A stretch of DNA of 59,054 nucleotides from an uncultured Ferrimonas sp. (GTDB taxonomy: Bacteria; Pseudomonadota; Gammaproteobacteria; Enterobacterales; Shewanellaceae), in the NCBI RefSeq assembly GCF_947489035.1, contig NZ_CANLCI010000030.1, forward strand, positions 1 through 59,054, in the 5' to 3' direction. Under the pieces are notes generated by a model that was not told the DNA's origin, did no database searches, and worked only from the letters and a program-made list of their open reading frames with translations. The translations under genes and the position numbers were made by a program. Below, piece after piece: positions 1 through 7,683 of this stretch; the first letter of the stretch is position 1, and the number at the start of each line of letters is the position of its first letter.

Positions 1-83
1 TCGTCAGCAAGTTGCATAATCAGCCAAGCTCTTTGATATAGCTGTGTTTTCTGGTTTGATTTGATCAACAACGCCTCGCTGAA

Positions 84-539
84 GTGTTAGATGCAACAAC
101 TGACTCCAGTAGTAATCTACATTTTGCTAAATCAGCCTTTAATGTCTTATCTAGCCCTGTTGTGGCAAACGACACTTTAGATAAATTAAAAATAATAATT
201 GCTGAGCAGCAAAAATCAGAGAAAAAAGAGACGGATGACTTTATAAAAACTATTGAATTAGAAGTTCCAGAACTCTCTGGTTTATCTAATTTAATTGTTC
301 CAACCAATGCAGGTGAGTTTTACTCAATGTTAGGCTTTCTTCTTACTTTGATTTTATTCATTCAAACAATGAGAGCTTCGAACAAACAACCAGAGCCAAC
401 AATTATAAATAATTATTATGGGTCACAAGATCCAGAGAAATCTGCTTACGAGGCAGCACATAAAAGTGGTGGCTTAAAAAGAAAAGAGTTATGTCCTTGT
501 GGTAGCGGTAAAAAATTCAAAAACTGTCATGGAGACTAG
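84..539 (+). CDS. SEC-C motif protein with one membrane segment, possible 5' truncation
   Basis: A 151-residue protein from a GTG codon. Residues 1-78 are hydrophilic. Residues about 79-96 form one hydrophobic membrane segment. A linker with an INNYYG motif follows, and the C-terminus (132-151) is a SEC-C zinc motif with ligands C137, C139, C148 and H149 (CPCGSGKKFKNCH). SEC-C modules are metal-binding tails found on SecA and on many unrelated proteins, so they do not define a function. The frame is open upstream only to a TGA at 57-59, there is no ATG and no Shine-Dalgarno sequence, so the real start may have been lost. The gene lies immediately 5' of an attC site (542-641) and is therefore probably an integron cassette gene. 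It is AT-rich compared with the genes after 4.2 kb. The biological role is unknown. Confidence 0.6.
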   Translation: MLDATTDSSSNLHFAKSAFNVLSSPVVANDTLDKLKIIIAEQQKSEKKETDDFIKTIELEVPELSGLSNLIVPTNAGEFYSMLGFLLTLILFIQTMRASNKQPEPTIINNYYGSQDPEKSAYEAAHKSGGLKRKELCPCGSGKKFKNCHGD

Positions 540-541
540 GC

Positions 542-641
542 ACTTAACAAGTTGCTTAAACGGACAAAAAACAGTTGGCTTTTGCTCGTTCCTCGCTAAT
601 TTTAGCCAACTATTTTATTGCCGCTTAGCAAGGCGTTATGC
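542..641 (+). repeat. integron attC recombination site 1
   Basis: The site starts with the R'' box ACTTAAC (542-548, fits RYYYAAC) and ends with the R' core GTTATGC (635-641). Inside are imperfect complementary L'' and L' arms (TTGCTTAAACGG and CCGCTTAGCAA) and a perfect inner stem, AGTTGGCT with AGCCAACT. About 100 bp with inverted-repeat arms and a poorly conserved centre is the established attC architecture. It directly follows the stop of the SEC-C gene, as expected at the 3' end of a cassette. Confidence 0.85.
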
Positions 642-674
642 TTAATTTAACCCCTGTAAATAGGGGTTAAATTA

Positions 675-1607
675 TTAGTATTGATATTGACCTAAAATGT
701 CTTTCTTATACAGATATGAAAGCTGTGCGGCGTTGGAGCTCCAATTGTTAGTTATTCTGGGCCATTCATTCGCCGGTATCCCCTCAAGTGTTAATATGTC
801 ATCTCTACCGATGATACTTTCAGAAACCGCCATTTGAAAATTAGTAAGGGCTTCAAAAAACTCATTTGCTGCTGGTAAACATTTTGAGATGTATATGCGC
901 TCTCCTTCTGTAACCCAAGATGTTAGCCCTTCATGCTTGAGTGCTGTAACTGTTTTGTCATATTCAAACCATAGGTCATAAAAACAGCGGAAATCACTTT
1001 CTTTAACATATCCGCAAGAAAAATCCCAAGTGTCTAGCCAAGTTATAGAGTTAGTATTGAGCCACCGTGGAATAAATTCTTTCATTGCTCGTATTGACTC
1101 TAGATATGCTTCCCGTGAATCTTGCCCAGCTTTAAAAAGCGAAAAAGCTGCTGGAAACAAACGAGACAAAACATTTTGAGGAACAAATGAAAGATCCTCA
1201 TAATCTGAGAAGTATTTTACTAAGACTCTAAATTTTTCCCCATTAGGTCGCGTGTAATAATAAGGCTCATGGTTAAGCTTATCTTGGATAGTCGTATGAT
1301 GGTTGGCGGTAGTAAAAAGAATGTAGCAACGAATAATGTTGGGGTAGTGGTCAGTTTTTTTTAGTTCTGCGTACACATCATTCCAGCTTAAATTGGTCTC
1401 TTTAAGTTTGCTTTGCCCAACAATGCCTGCAAGATTCCCTACCTGTGGGTATCTAGGTACAAGGTCGATGCCGTACTGACTTTGTCCTCTAGTACCATAT
1501 GTTTGAAACTCAATAACGTTGTTTGTTTGTTGCTTAATGAAATGTTGCAGTAGGTAGCAGGTTAGTTCCTCCCACTGCTGCCAATTTTCGACTTTTAAGC
1601 CTTTCAT
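675..1607 (-). CDS. PD-(D/E)XK nuclease-like cassette protein
   Basis: A 310-residue protein. Its N-terminal 70 residues look like a restriction-endonuclease (Mrr-like) fold: acidic E13/E14 in the first helix, then GQSQYGID with D48, then GQSK with Q65 and K67. This matches the D...(D/E/Q)xK metal-binding pattern, with Q replacing the usual E. The remaining 240 residues have no motif I recognise. The gene runs opposite to the flanking attC sites (542-641 and 1673-1816), so it fills one cassette in reverse orientation and would need its own promoter. The start is ATG with GGAAG upstream. A restriction or phage-defence role is inference from fold and cassette context. The pattern is weak enough that an inactive or unrelated protein is possible. 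Confidence 0.6.
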   Translation of the reverse strand: MKGLKVENWQQWEELTCYLLQHFIKQQTNNVIEFQTYGTRGQSQYGIDLVPRYPQVGNLAGIVGQSKLKETNLSWNDVYAELKKTDHYPNIIRCYILFTTANHHTTIQDKLNHEPYYYTRPNGEKFRVLVKYFSDYEDLSFVPQNVLSRLFPAAFSLFKAGQDSREAYLESIRAMKEFIPRWLNTNSITWLDTWDFSCGYVKESDFRCFYDLWFEYDKTVTALKHEGLTSWVTEGERIYISKCLPAANEFFEALTNFQMAVSESIIGRDDILTLEGIPANEWPRITNNWSSNAAQLSYLYKKDILGQYQY

Positions 1608-1672
1608 ATTGATCTTCCGTGGTATTTTGATTGTGATTACTCAGCCATACATTACAATAAATGCAACCTAAA

Positions 1673-1816
1673 GCATAACAAACAATTTAAGATTGATTCG
1701 GCACGCGTGGCATTTTTACTATGCGTTGGTTTTAGTGGTTTTAGTGGTTTTAGTGGTTTTAGTGGTATGCGGTAGCTTCGGTATTGCGTGCCTCACCCCT
1801 TAATTGTGCGTTATAA
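1673..1816 (+). repeat. integron attC site 2, Vibrio-type
   Basis: R''-like GCATAAC (1673-1679) and R'-like GTTATAA (1810-1816) bound a 144-bp site. The arms CAATTTAAG (from 1683) and CTTAATTG pair with one extrahelical base, and GGCACGC pairs with GCGTGCC. From memory, the sequence closely resembles the consensus repeat of Vibrio superintegrons (AACAAACAATTTAAGA at the left, CTCACCCCTTAATTG at the right). The central loop contains a 9-bp tandem repeat. The R' box is not a perfect GTTRRRY, so the site may be less active. Confidence 0.85.
1727..1765 (+). repeat. 9-bp tandem repeat in the attC loop
   Basis: The unit GGTTTTAGT is repeated four times head to tail, followed by GGT, in the centre of attC site 2. 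It lies in the loop (variable terminal structure) of the folded site, outside the conserved arms. Confidence 0.85.
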
Positions 1817-1831
1817 TTACAAAGAGGCAGC

Positions 1832-2247
1832 ATGAAATTATCAGGATTACTTGAAAGCTTTAAAAACTCTTGTGAGCGGACACAATTAGTTTCCTCTAGT
1901 TACACATCTCAACAGAAATACTCAAGTATTGCAGCTGTAGGTTGGGATGAAGATGATTTTTATTTTATTCCTGATGGTTGGGAAGGCTGTTTTGCTGACG
2001 CCATTAAAATAGAGGGCTTTAATGATTTGGCTCTTCTGCTGATAAAAAGGCGCAGTTGCAATCTTTGAATGTTCGAGTTCGAACAGGTAACAGGTGGGCA
2101 GAAGAAGGTACGGCTATTTCAAGTAATTCATTGGTGTTAGAGGTTAAAGAGTTAAATGAAAGTCTCTTTAACTTAATTCATGAAAGTGAACCGTCTACTT
2201 TGACATTTAAAGGTGTTAGAAACATTAAATATGTGCAATCAGCGTAA
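1832..2247 (+). pseudogene. frameshifted cassette gene of unknown function
   Basis: Two adjacent frames read as one broken gene. 1832-2068 gives 78 residues (start MKLSGLLES). A second frame, open through the same region, runs on to a stop at 2247. Around 2035-2045 the first frame reads LALLLIKRRSCNL, while the other frame gives ADKKAQLQSLNVRVRTG. A single missing base near 2038 would fuse them into one soluble protein of about 138 residues. The start follows an AGAGG-type ribosome site 16 bp after attC site 2, so this is the first gene of the next cassette. No known domain is visible. A sequencing error, rather than decay, is possible. Confidence 0.55.
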
Positions 2248-2515
2248 TGCCAACACGATGGCAGCCAACGAATACGCGGCCGCGGCAAACGCCTCTTCGG
2301 CTCACTGTTATTTCGGCTCAAAGAATCGTTGTTTCCGCCAAGCTGTGGCAGCTTTTGCTGCCTGCCTTTCACTGATCCCGTCAACCAAGCCAACACATCG
2401 CCCCTTGCGGCTATAGATCAGGCTAACCGTCACCTCGAAAGAACAACACTCACACCGACAAACACAGAAAATAAGATGGATTATTGACCATCCATAAGAT
2501 GGCTATCATTGTCGC
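2246..2515 (+). repeat. direct repeat A, leader of the GNAT gene
   Basis: About 270 bp, clearly homologous to 3172-3425 but diverged. Shared landmarks are AATGGCAGCCAA or ATGGCAGCCAA near the left end, GCCCCTTGC, GCTAAC, CACCTCGAA, ACAGAAAA and ATAAGATGG at the right end. Both copies lie upstream of a small accessory gene. Short open frames inside it are not preserved between the two copies, so I read it as non-coding. Confidence 0.7.
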
Positions 2516-2636
2516 CTTAGGTGTATTGTTATCTGTTTTTTGGCTAATTGAGCCCTAATATGTCGTAAATATTCAATTTTTTTGCCGTAAAAATCGCCAT
2601 AATACAGCCTGATTGTTACAAATTATTATCGGTTGA

Positions 2637-3080
2637 ATGAAAATGATCAGGCAGTTCAAACCAGAGGATATCGAGCAAGTTCTCGATATTTGGCTTAAAG
2701 CTTCAGTACAAGCTCATAACTTTGTTGCTGCAGAGTTTTGGGAATCTCAAGTCTCAAATATGCGTGAAATCTACATTCCCGCCTCAAAAAATTATGTGTT
2801 TGAATCTGATGGAAATGTCATTGGTTTTTACTCGCTACATGAAAACCTGTTGGCAGCAATTTTTATTTTCCCTGAGCATCAAGGCCAAGGTATTGGCAAG
2901 CGGCTGATTTCACATGCGAAAGAGCAATGTTCGCAATTGACTTTAAACGTATACAAAGCCAATGAAGCAACTTACCAGTTCTATTTGTCACAGGGTTTTA
3001 AGGTTGATAATGAGCACGTTTGCGAGCATACCAGTTGCGTTGAGTACGCCATGAGCATGAACACACAACAAAGGATCTAA
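2637..3080 (+). CDS. GNAT-family N-acetyltransferase, YjaB-like
   Basis: A 147-residue single-domain GNAT. Motif A, the acetyl-CoA pyrophosphate loop, is GQGIGKRL (residues about 83-90). The C-terminal ATYQFYLSQGF segment is the usual helix-strand motif B. The order of elements (IRQFKPEDIEQV start, KASVQAHNF, then AAIFIFPEHQGQGIGKRL) resembles E. coli YjaB. GNAT enzymes acetylate amines or protein N-termini, and the substrate here cannot be read from sequence. ATG 2637 is taken as the start; ATG 2643 is an alternative. The gene is flanked by the two copies of a ~260-bp repeat and is AT-rich, so it was probably acquired with the accessory patch. Confidence 0.85.
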   Translation: MKMIRQFKPEDIEQVLDIWLKASVQAHNFVAAEFWESQVSNMREIYIPASKNYVFESDGNVIGFYSLHENLLAAIFIFPEHQGQGIGKRLISHAKEQCSQLTLNVYKANEATYQFYLSQGFKVDNEHVCEHTSCVEYAMSMNTQQRI

Positions 3081-3171
3081 CAACGGCTCTTAGCTTGAGA
3101 ACGAGGCTGCTAGCTGGCTCGAACTCACCCAAGGGGTTGAGCACCAGTTTGCTGGCTTGGAAGGCGGTTAA

Positions 3172-3425
3172 CAATGCCGCCGCCAACAGAATGGCAGCCA
3201 AAAAATAGGCAGCTTCGGCGAATCTTTAACGTCACTTAAAGCCCGACCCCATTACTGCCAAGGTGCTGTACATCTGTTGCCTGTTGTTCACTGTTTGGGC
3301 CAATCAAGCACAACACTGTGCCCCTTGCAGCGGCAGATCCGCTAACAGACACCTCGAACCGAAGCCACAGCCATGAATACAGAAAACTTAGACGGATTAT
3401 CGAACATCAATAAGATGGGTCTCTA
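3172..3425 (+). repeat. direct repeat B, leader of the secreted-protein gene
   Basis: Second copy of the repeat at 2246-2515. The best conserved part runs from GCCCCTTGC through CACCTCGAA to ATAAGATGG. It ends about 170 bp before the next gene; copy A ends about 120 bp before the GNAT gene. Confidence 0.7.
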
Positions 3426-3596
3426 TTTAATTCTATTTGATTATTAACTCCGCAGACCGATATTGTGTGTATAATTAAATGGTAGAGGATGCCCTTTATT
3501 TTCTAAACTTAGCGTGATGTATCCGCTAAAATTAACGATTACTTACAATTAAATGTTTTGATTGTTGGCGTCATTTAAAAAAACATGGATTACTTA

Positions 3597-4151
3597 ATGA
3601 TTAAATATATTTTTGTGGCAGCCGCCAGCTTGATAAGTTTTAATGCTTTTTCTGACAGTTTGACTCCTTACTACCTTCAATTGAAAGATAGGTTGGATCG
3701 ACCATCAGATGGCTACTGTGTGGATGTTGCAGGGAATGGCGAATATGTTCGATTCGACGTGCCGCTTACTGCACATAATTGTAAAGGCCCACAGCCATAT
3801 GCGGATGAGACAATAGAATATAGAAAAGATAATACGATTTACTTCCCAAGTTATAACGGTTGTGTAACGGTTATGGGAATTAACGATAAAGCATTATCTG
3901 GAAATGCATTAATGCTGAAAGGCTGCGGTATTGAAGAACCGTTCTTAAATGCTAAGAATTTTCAAAAATTTGAATTTAACTCTAAAGGGCAAGTTCAATT
4001 AGAGGGAAGCCACTTGTGTATGGCTGCTGGTCCGGAATCACACACCACTTACACTCAGATGCATAAATGGCGAAGCCTGTTAATGCTTCCTTGCTCAGAG
4101 GTTGAGCTGAGCCGCAGTGTTTGGGAAGTTGTTCCAGCAGGCTACAAGTAG
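3597..4151 (+). CDS. secreted Cys-rich protein, possibly beta-trefoil (ricin-type) lectin
   Basis: A 184-residue protein with an N-terminal signal peptide (MIKYIFVAAASLISFNAFSDS, cleavage probably after AFS). The mature part has paired cysteines in a repeating layout (YCVDVAGN, TAHNCKG, NGCVTVMG, LKGCG, HLCMAAG, LLMLPCS) and ends with a SVWEVVP strand. C(V/L)(D/T)-type strands alternating with xxLxxC strands fit a ricin-type beta-trefoil, which binds glycans. This is a pattern judgement, not a confirmed family. An in-frame ATG lies 12 bp upstream (3585). The start at 3597 gives the cleaner signal peptide. The gene is preceded by repeat B. Its stop is followed by TAACAACGG, also found just after the GNAT gene. 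Confidence 0.6.
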   Translation: MIKYIFVAAASLISFNAFSDSLTPYYLQLKDRLDRPSDGYCVDVAGNGEYVRFDVPLTAHNCKGPQPYADETIEYRKDNTIYFPSYNGCVTVMGINDKALSGNALMLKGCGIEEPFLNAKNFQKFEFNSKGQVQLEGSHLCMAAGPESHTTYTQMHKWRSLLMLPCSEVELSRSVWEVVPAGYK

Positions 4152-4200
4152 CGATCATAACAACGGTATCTGCTTCGAGCTTGGGCTTCATCCTTTACTT

Positions 4201-4228
4201 TGCGCGCCACGGCGCGCATTTGTTGTTT
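4201..4228 (+). terminator. terminator after the secreted-protein gene
   Basis: Perfect 8-bp stem TGCGCGCC / GGCGCGCA with an AC loop, then TTTGTTGTTT. It sits between convergent genes and may serve both. Confidence 0.65.
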
Positions 4229-5219
4229 ACCGTTCATTGATGCTTTTTATCCACGGGCCAATAAGATCCGCTGCAGCCAAAATGATCGAAAAATGATTTT
4301 CGCTCTCTACGGTTTTTATCACTTTGTTGGCCTTTTTGCCGCTGTGTTGTTGTGCAAATAGGGTGACTTTTACGGGATCAAACGCCTCGTCTTGTTGGCC
4401 TATCCATAAGCCGAACGGGCTGATTTTTGCTAATTGTGCATCCGGTGCATGGGGCGTAACTGCCTTCGACATATTCACGGTGTTAAACGGCACGATTTCA
4501 GGGTGATCTTGCAGTACCGCATCGGGAAAGTTAAACATAACGGCTTTTGAATGGCCCAGCAGTAACCCACCGCTGATGGCGTTGATGATAAAGCGTGAGG
4601 TTTTTACCGTGGAAAACTCAAAGCCGTTATTCGCGTTGTTATCGTGATCGGTTTCGGAACGAAACCCGAAGTAGGGCGCGAGAAAAACATAGCCATCAAC
4701 CTCAGCACGCTGATCCCAGCTGGAGTAATTCAGTGCTAAGCCTGCACCAGCAGAATGGCCACCCATAAAGATGGGCAGGTTGGGGTGCTGCTGGCGAGCC
4801 AGTTCAACCATGGTTTTGGTGTCTGCCCACACTTGCTCAACACTGGGGCTGTCGCCTCTGTCCCCTGCGGAAGCGCCATGGCCGCGTATGTCGGGCATGT
4901 ACACGGCGATAGCAAAGTCGCCACTTAAATCAACGCCAATGTGGTTGTAGCTCAGCCCACTGTGGGCCCCCGCGCCATGATAAAAGATCAGGACGGCTTG
5001 CGGTTGTGGCGGCCGGTAGGCGCGATACGCCAACCCGATCCCATCCGTTGCGCTGATCTGTTCAATGGCAGCCAGTGATTTTTTGGCGGCATGGTTAATT
5101 TCAGCCAGAGAGAAAAACGGCTCGGGTTCTGCGGTGCTAATGTGGTCGGAACCGTGATTGGCAAAAGACATAAATGAGAGTGCTATCCCGATGTAAGCAA
5201 CAATGAGGTTGAGTTTCAT
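4227..5219 (-). CDS. exported alpha/beta hydrolase (lysophospholipase/serine aminopeptidase S33 type)
   Basis: A 330-residue hydrolase with a short hydrophobic signal peptide (residues 1-20). The fold markers are in order: oxyanion strand LIFYHGAGAHSG (77-88), PDIRGHGAS (109-117), nucleophile elbow GHSAG with S156, and probable acid D277 (GQQDEAF) and base H309 (SENHFS). The RGHGxS segment is typical of monoacylglycerol-lipase-like S33 members, which cleave lipid esters. The actual substrate is unknown. It is probably periplasmic. The gene converges with the accessory patch and is the first gene with composition like the core genome, so I place the accessory boundary near 4.2 kb. Confidence 0.85.
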   Translation of the reverse strand: MKLNLIVAYIGIALSFMSFANHGSDHISTAEPEPFFSLAEINHAAKKSLAAIEQISATDGIGLAYRAYRPPQPQAVLIFYHGAGAHSGLSYNHIGVDLSGDFAIAVYMPDIRGHGASAGDRGDSPSVEQVWADTKTMVELARQQHPNLPIFMGGHSAGAGLALNYSSWDQRAEVDGYVFLAPYFGFRSETDHDNNANNGFEFSTVKTSRFIINAISGGLLLGHSKAVMFNFPDAVLQDHPEIVPFNTVNMSKAVTPHAPDAQLAKISPFGLWIGQQDEAFDPVKVTLFAQQHSGKKANKVIKTVESENHFSIILAAADLIGPWIKSINER

Positions 5220-5436
5220 TGAGGGTTCCTACTGTTTACTGCTGCCGAAGTTATCAGCCTAACCAGAAACGGCGAGGTGGGCGATGGGGCTTAATCGTTG
5301 GCATGGGTTCTTGGTGCGAACTCAAGCCAAACCCGACTCAAAACATTGCTGTGGTTTGAACGCCATGTTCTTGAATCAATGGGGCTGCACGATTAACGCC
5401 AACCGTGGCACATTATCCCCCTTTGCCCCAAACAGC

Positions 5437-5458
5437 AAACCCGCCAAAAGGCGGGTTT
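5437..5458 (-). terminator. terminator of the lipB-lipA unit
   Basis: Stem AAACCCGCC / GGCGGGTTT with a four-base loop, 30 bp past the lipA stop. Read on the minus strand it is followed by TGCTGTTTG, a weak T tract. Confidence 0.65.
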
Positions 5459-5489
5459 GTTGGTGCAACGCTTAGGCCAGATTGCGGCG

Positions 5490-6458
5490 TTATTTCACTT
5501 CTTTGCCCTGCGCTTGCAGATCGGCGTGGTAGCTAGAGCGCACCAGTGGGCCACAGGCGGCGTGGTCGAAGCCGATGCCTTCGGCAAACACCTTAAACTC
5601 GTCAAATTCGGCGGGGGAAACGTAGCGTTTCACCGGCAGGTGGTGACGGCTTGGTTGCAGGTATTGGCCAAGGGTCAGCATGGTAACGTCGTGCTCGCGT
5701 AGGTCACGCAGCACTTGCTGGATCTCGTCGTTTTCTTCGCCTAAGCCCAGCATAATACCGGATTTGGTCGGCACCTCTGGGTGGCGCTGCTTGAACTTCT
5801 GCAGCAGCTCTAGGCTCCACTGGTAGCTGGCACCAGGGCGCGCCTGACGGTACAGCCGCGGGGCGGTTTCCAAGTTGTGGTTAAACACATCCGGTGGGCT
5901 CTGGCTTAGAATATCCAGTGCTTTGTCGATGCGGCCACGGAAATCCGGCACCAAGGTTTCAATCTTGATGTGTGGGTTCAAGGCGCGAATTTCCCGGATG
6001 CAGTCGGCGAAGTGCTGAGCGCCGCCATCGCGCAGATCGTCACGGTCGACCGAGGTCAATACCACGTATTTCAGCTTCATGTCGCGAATGGTGCGCGCCA
6101 GTTTTACCGGCTCTTCCGCGTCGGGCTTCAGTGGGCGACCGTGGGCCACGTCGCAGAAGGGGCAGCGGCGGGTACAGATGGCACCCAAAATCATGAAGGT
6201 GGCGGTGCCGTGGTTAAAGCATTCGCTTAAGTTCGGGCAGCTGGCTTCTTCACAGACGCTGTGCAGGCCATTTTTGCGCATCGCTTGCTTTACTTCGTCG
6301 ATGCGCTCGCTGGTTGGCGGCAATTTGATCCGCAGCCAATCGGGCTTACGCAGCATCTCTTCCGGCTTGCTAGGAACCACTTTTACTGGAATGCGCGCCA
6401 CTTTGTCGGCGTCACGCAGTTTTACCCCTGGCTGCATCTTTACTGGCGCATCAGACAT
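5490..6458 (-). CDS. lipA: lipoyl synthase
   Basis: A radical-SAM enzyme of 322 residues (E. coli 321). It inserts two sulfurs into octanoyl groups on the E2 and H proteins to make lipoate. The auxiliary [4Fe-4S] cluster ligands are C69, C74 and C80 ([12 protein letters not shown]). The SAM cluster ligands are C95, C99 and C102 (CTRRCPFC). The C-terminal RSSYHA contributes the conserved serine ligand of the auxiliary cluster. A good ribosome site (AAGGAG) precedes the ATG. The gene overlaps lipB by 8 bp and is co-transcribed with it, so the octanoyl transferase and the sulfur-inserting enzyme are made together. Confidence 0.97.
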   Translation of the reverse strand: MSDAPVKMQPGVKLRDADKVARIPVKVVPSKPEEMLRKPDWLRIKLPPTSERIDEVKQAMRKNGLHSVCEEASCPNLSECFNHGTATFMILGAICTRRCPFCDVAHGRPLKPDAEEPVKLARTIRDMKLKYVVLTSVDRDDLRDGGAQHFADCIREIRALNPHIKIETLVPDFRGRIDKALDILSQSPPDVFNHNLETAPRLYRQARPGASYQWSLELLQKFKQRHPEVPTKSGIMLGLGEENDEIQQVLRDLREHDVTMLTLGQYLQPSRHHLPVKRYVSPAEFDEFKVFAEGIGFDHAACGPLVRSSYHADLQAQGKEVK

Positions 6459-7104
6459 GAGGAACTCCTTGTTGAACTTCTACGTGCTGGTAGCCAAGGC
6501 GACCAACAAAAATATCACTTAGCTCGCGCCCGGTTTGGGTCACGTCGGTTGGGCCACCTATGTGACTGGTTTGGATCATGTTCATGCCCGCATAACCACA
6601 GGGATTGATCCGCAAGAACGGCGTTATATCCATGTTGATGTTCAGTGCTAAGCCATGAAAAGAGCAGCCTTTACGGATGCGTAGCCCAAGGGAGCAGATC
6701 TTATCGTCGCCAACATACACCCCTGGGGCATCGCAGCGTGGGGCGGATTCAATGCCGTGCTTGGCCAGCAGATCCACCACGGTTTGCTCGATTTCGGTCA
6801 CCAGCTGGCGCACCCCAAGCTTGCGGCGTTTGATGTTTAACAGCGGGTAAGCCACCAGTTGGCCGGGGCCGTGGTAGGTTACTTGGCCGCCGCGATCCAC
6901 CGGCACCACCGGAATGTCGCCGGTATTGAGCAGGTGTTCTGCTTTGCCAGCTTGGCCTTGGGTAAACACCGGTTGGTGCTCTACCAGCCACAATTCGTCT
7001 GGGGTGTTGTCGTCGCGGTTGTCGGTAAACTGCTGCATTGCCTGCCAAATTGGCTCGTAGGATTGCAGGCCCAGTTCTCGAACGATAAGCGTGTGTTCAA
7101 CCAA
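6451..7104 (-). CDS. lipB: octanoyl-[ACP]:protein N-octanoyltransferase
   Basis: A 217-residue enzyme that moves octanoate from acyl carrier protein to lipoyl domains, the first step of lipoate synthesis. The catalytic pair is visible at K135 ([10 protein letters not shown]) and C169 (RINPCGYAG), the same numbering as in E. coli LipB. The [12 protein letters not shown] loop (71-82) is the family signature. The start is a TTG codon with AAGGAAGG upstream. The next downstream candidates would cut into the fold. A sigma-70-like promoter lies at 7148-7175. lipA follows with a short overlap. Confidence 0.95.
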   Translation of the reverse strand: MVEHTLIVRELGLQSYEPIWQAMQQFTDNRDDNTPDELWLVEHQPVFTQGQAGKAEHLLNTGDIPVVPVDRGGQVTYHGPGQLVAYPLLNIKRRKLGVRQLVTEIEQTVVDLLAKHGIESAPRCDAPGVYVGDDKICSLGLRIRKGCSFHGLALNINMDITPFLRINPCGYAGMNMIQTSHIGGPTDVTQTGRELSDIFVGRLGYQHVEVQQGVPHV

Positions 7105-7147
7105 GAGGAAGCCTTCCTTGCAGTGGGGGTGGGCGGAACGTGGGGCG

Positions 7148-7175
7148 ATTATACGCCCGCCCAGATATGAAGTCA
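7148..7175 (-). promoter_or_regulatory. sigma-70-like promoter of lipB-lipA
   Basis: On the minus strand a consensus -10 TATAAT (7148-7153) lies 16 bp from TGACTT (7170-7175), a moderate -35. It is about 45 bp upstream of the lipB start codon and downstream of the ybeD stop. Confidence 0.55.
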
Positions 7176-7270
7176 GCCAAGCCCGATAAATGGGCTTAGC
7201 TGCTTGGTCGATTGCGCCAATCGATTCACTTCTGTTGGCACAAACAACGGTTTTAGTACGGCAATGGCGG

Positions 7271-7534
7271 TTACAGTACGCCTTTAACGCCGTCTAATGC
7301 CGCCAATTCTGTGTACAGGGTTTCGATCTGCTCTTTGCTGTGGACAGTGCAGTTTACGGCGACTGAAATGTAGGTGCCTTTAGAGGAAGGCTTTTGGGTT
7401 GGGGTGTAATCGCCTGGGCAGTGTTTTTGTACCACTGCCACCACGCGATCCGCCAAGGTGTCGCTCTTCAGGCCCAATACTTTGAACGGGAAGGCACAAG
7501 GAAACTCGAGAAGTTCGTCGAATTTAGTCTGCAT
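7271..7534 (-). CDS. ybeD: YbeD/DUF493 family protein
   Basis: An 87-residue protein (same size as E. coli YbeD) with an ACT-like ferredoxin fold, beginning [13 protein letters not shown] and with the conserved [11 protein letters not shown] segment. The family is nearly always encoded beside lipB and dacA, as here, and has been suggested to modulate lipoate metabolism; its biochemical role is unproven. The start at 7534 has GGAG upstream. A longer frame to 7576 adds 14 residues not seen in the family. A separate promoter is expected in 7535-7625, because the dacA terminator lies just upstream. Confidence 0.93.
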   Translation of the reverse strand: MQTKFDELLEFPCAFPFKVLGLKSDTLADRVVAVVQKHCPGDYTPTQKPSSKGTYISVAVNCTVHSKEQIETLYTELAALDGVKGVL

Positions 7535-7625
7535 GGGATGGCTCCAAAAATACGTAAATAAGGTGCAATGGCACACAATCTTGGGGCGCTGCTGTTATTT
7601 TTCAAGCACTGCCGCCAGAAAAGCA

Positions 7626-7649
7626 AAAGGCCATCGGACGATGGCCTTT
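7626..7649 (-). terminator. terminator of the dacA unit
   Basis: Perfect 10-bp stem AAAGGCCATC / GATGGCCTTT followed on the minus strand by TTGCTTTTCT. It isolates dacA from ybeD. Confidence 0.8.
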
Positions 7650-7683
7650 CAAATCAATGTGTTGTGCTGCTAGGGCAACAAAA

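Noticed and set aside
1..83. Another attC site or an integrase end at the left edge
   Set aside because: All three plus-strand frames contain stops, and no R'/R'' pair can be found in this stretch.
2178..2416. Short open frames on both strands in repeat A
   Set aside because: They are not preserved in repeat B, so they are chance frames.
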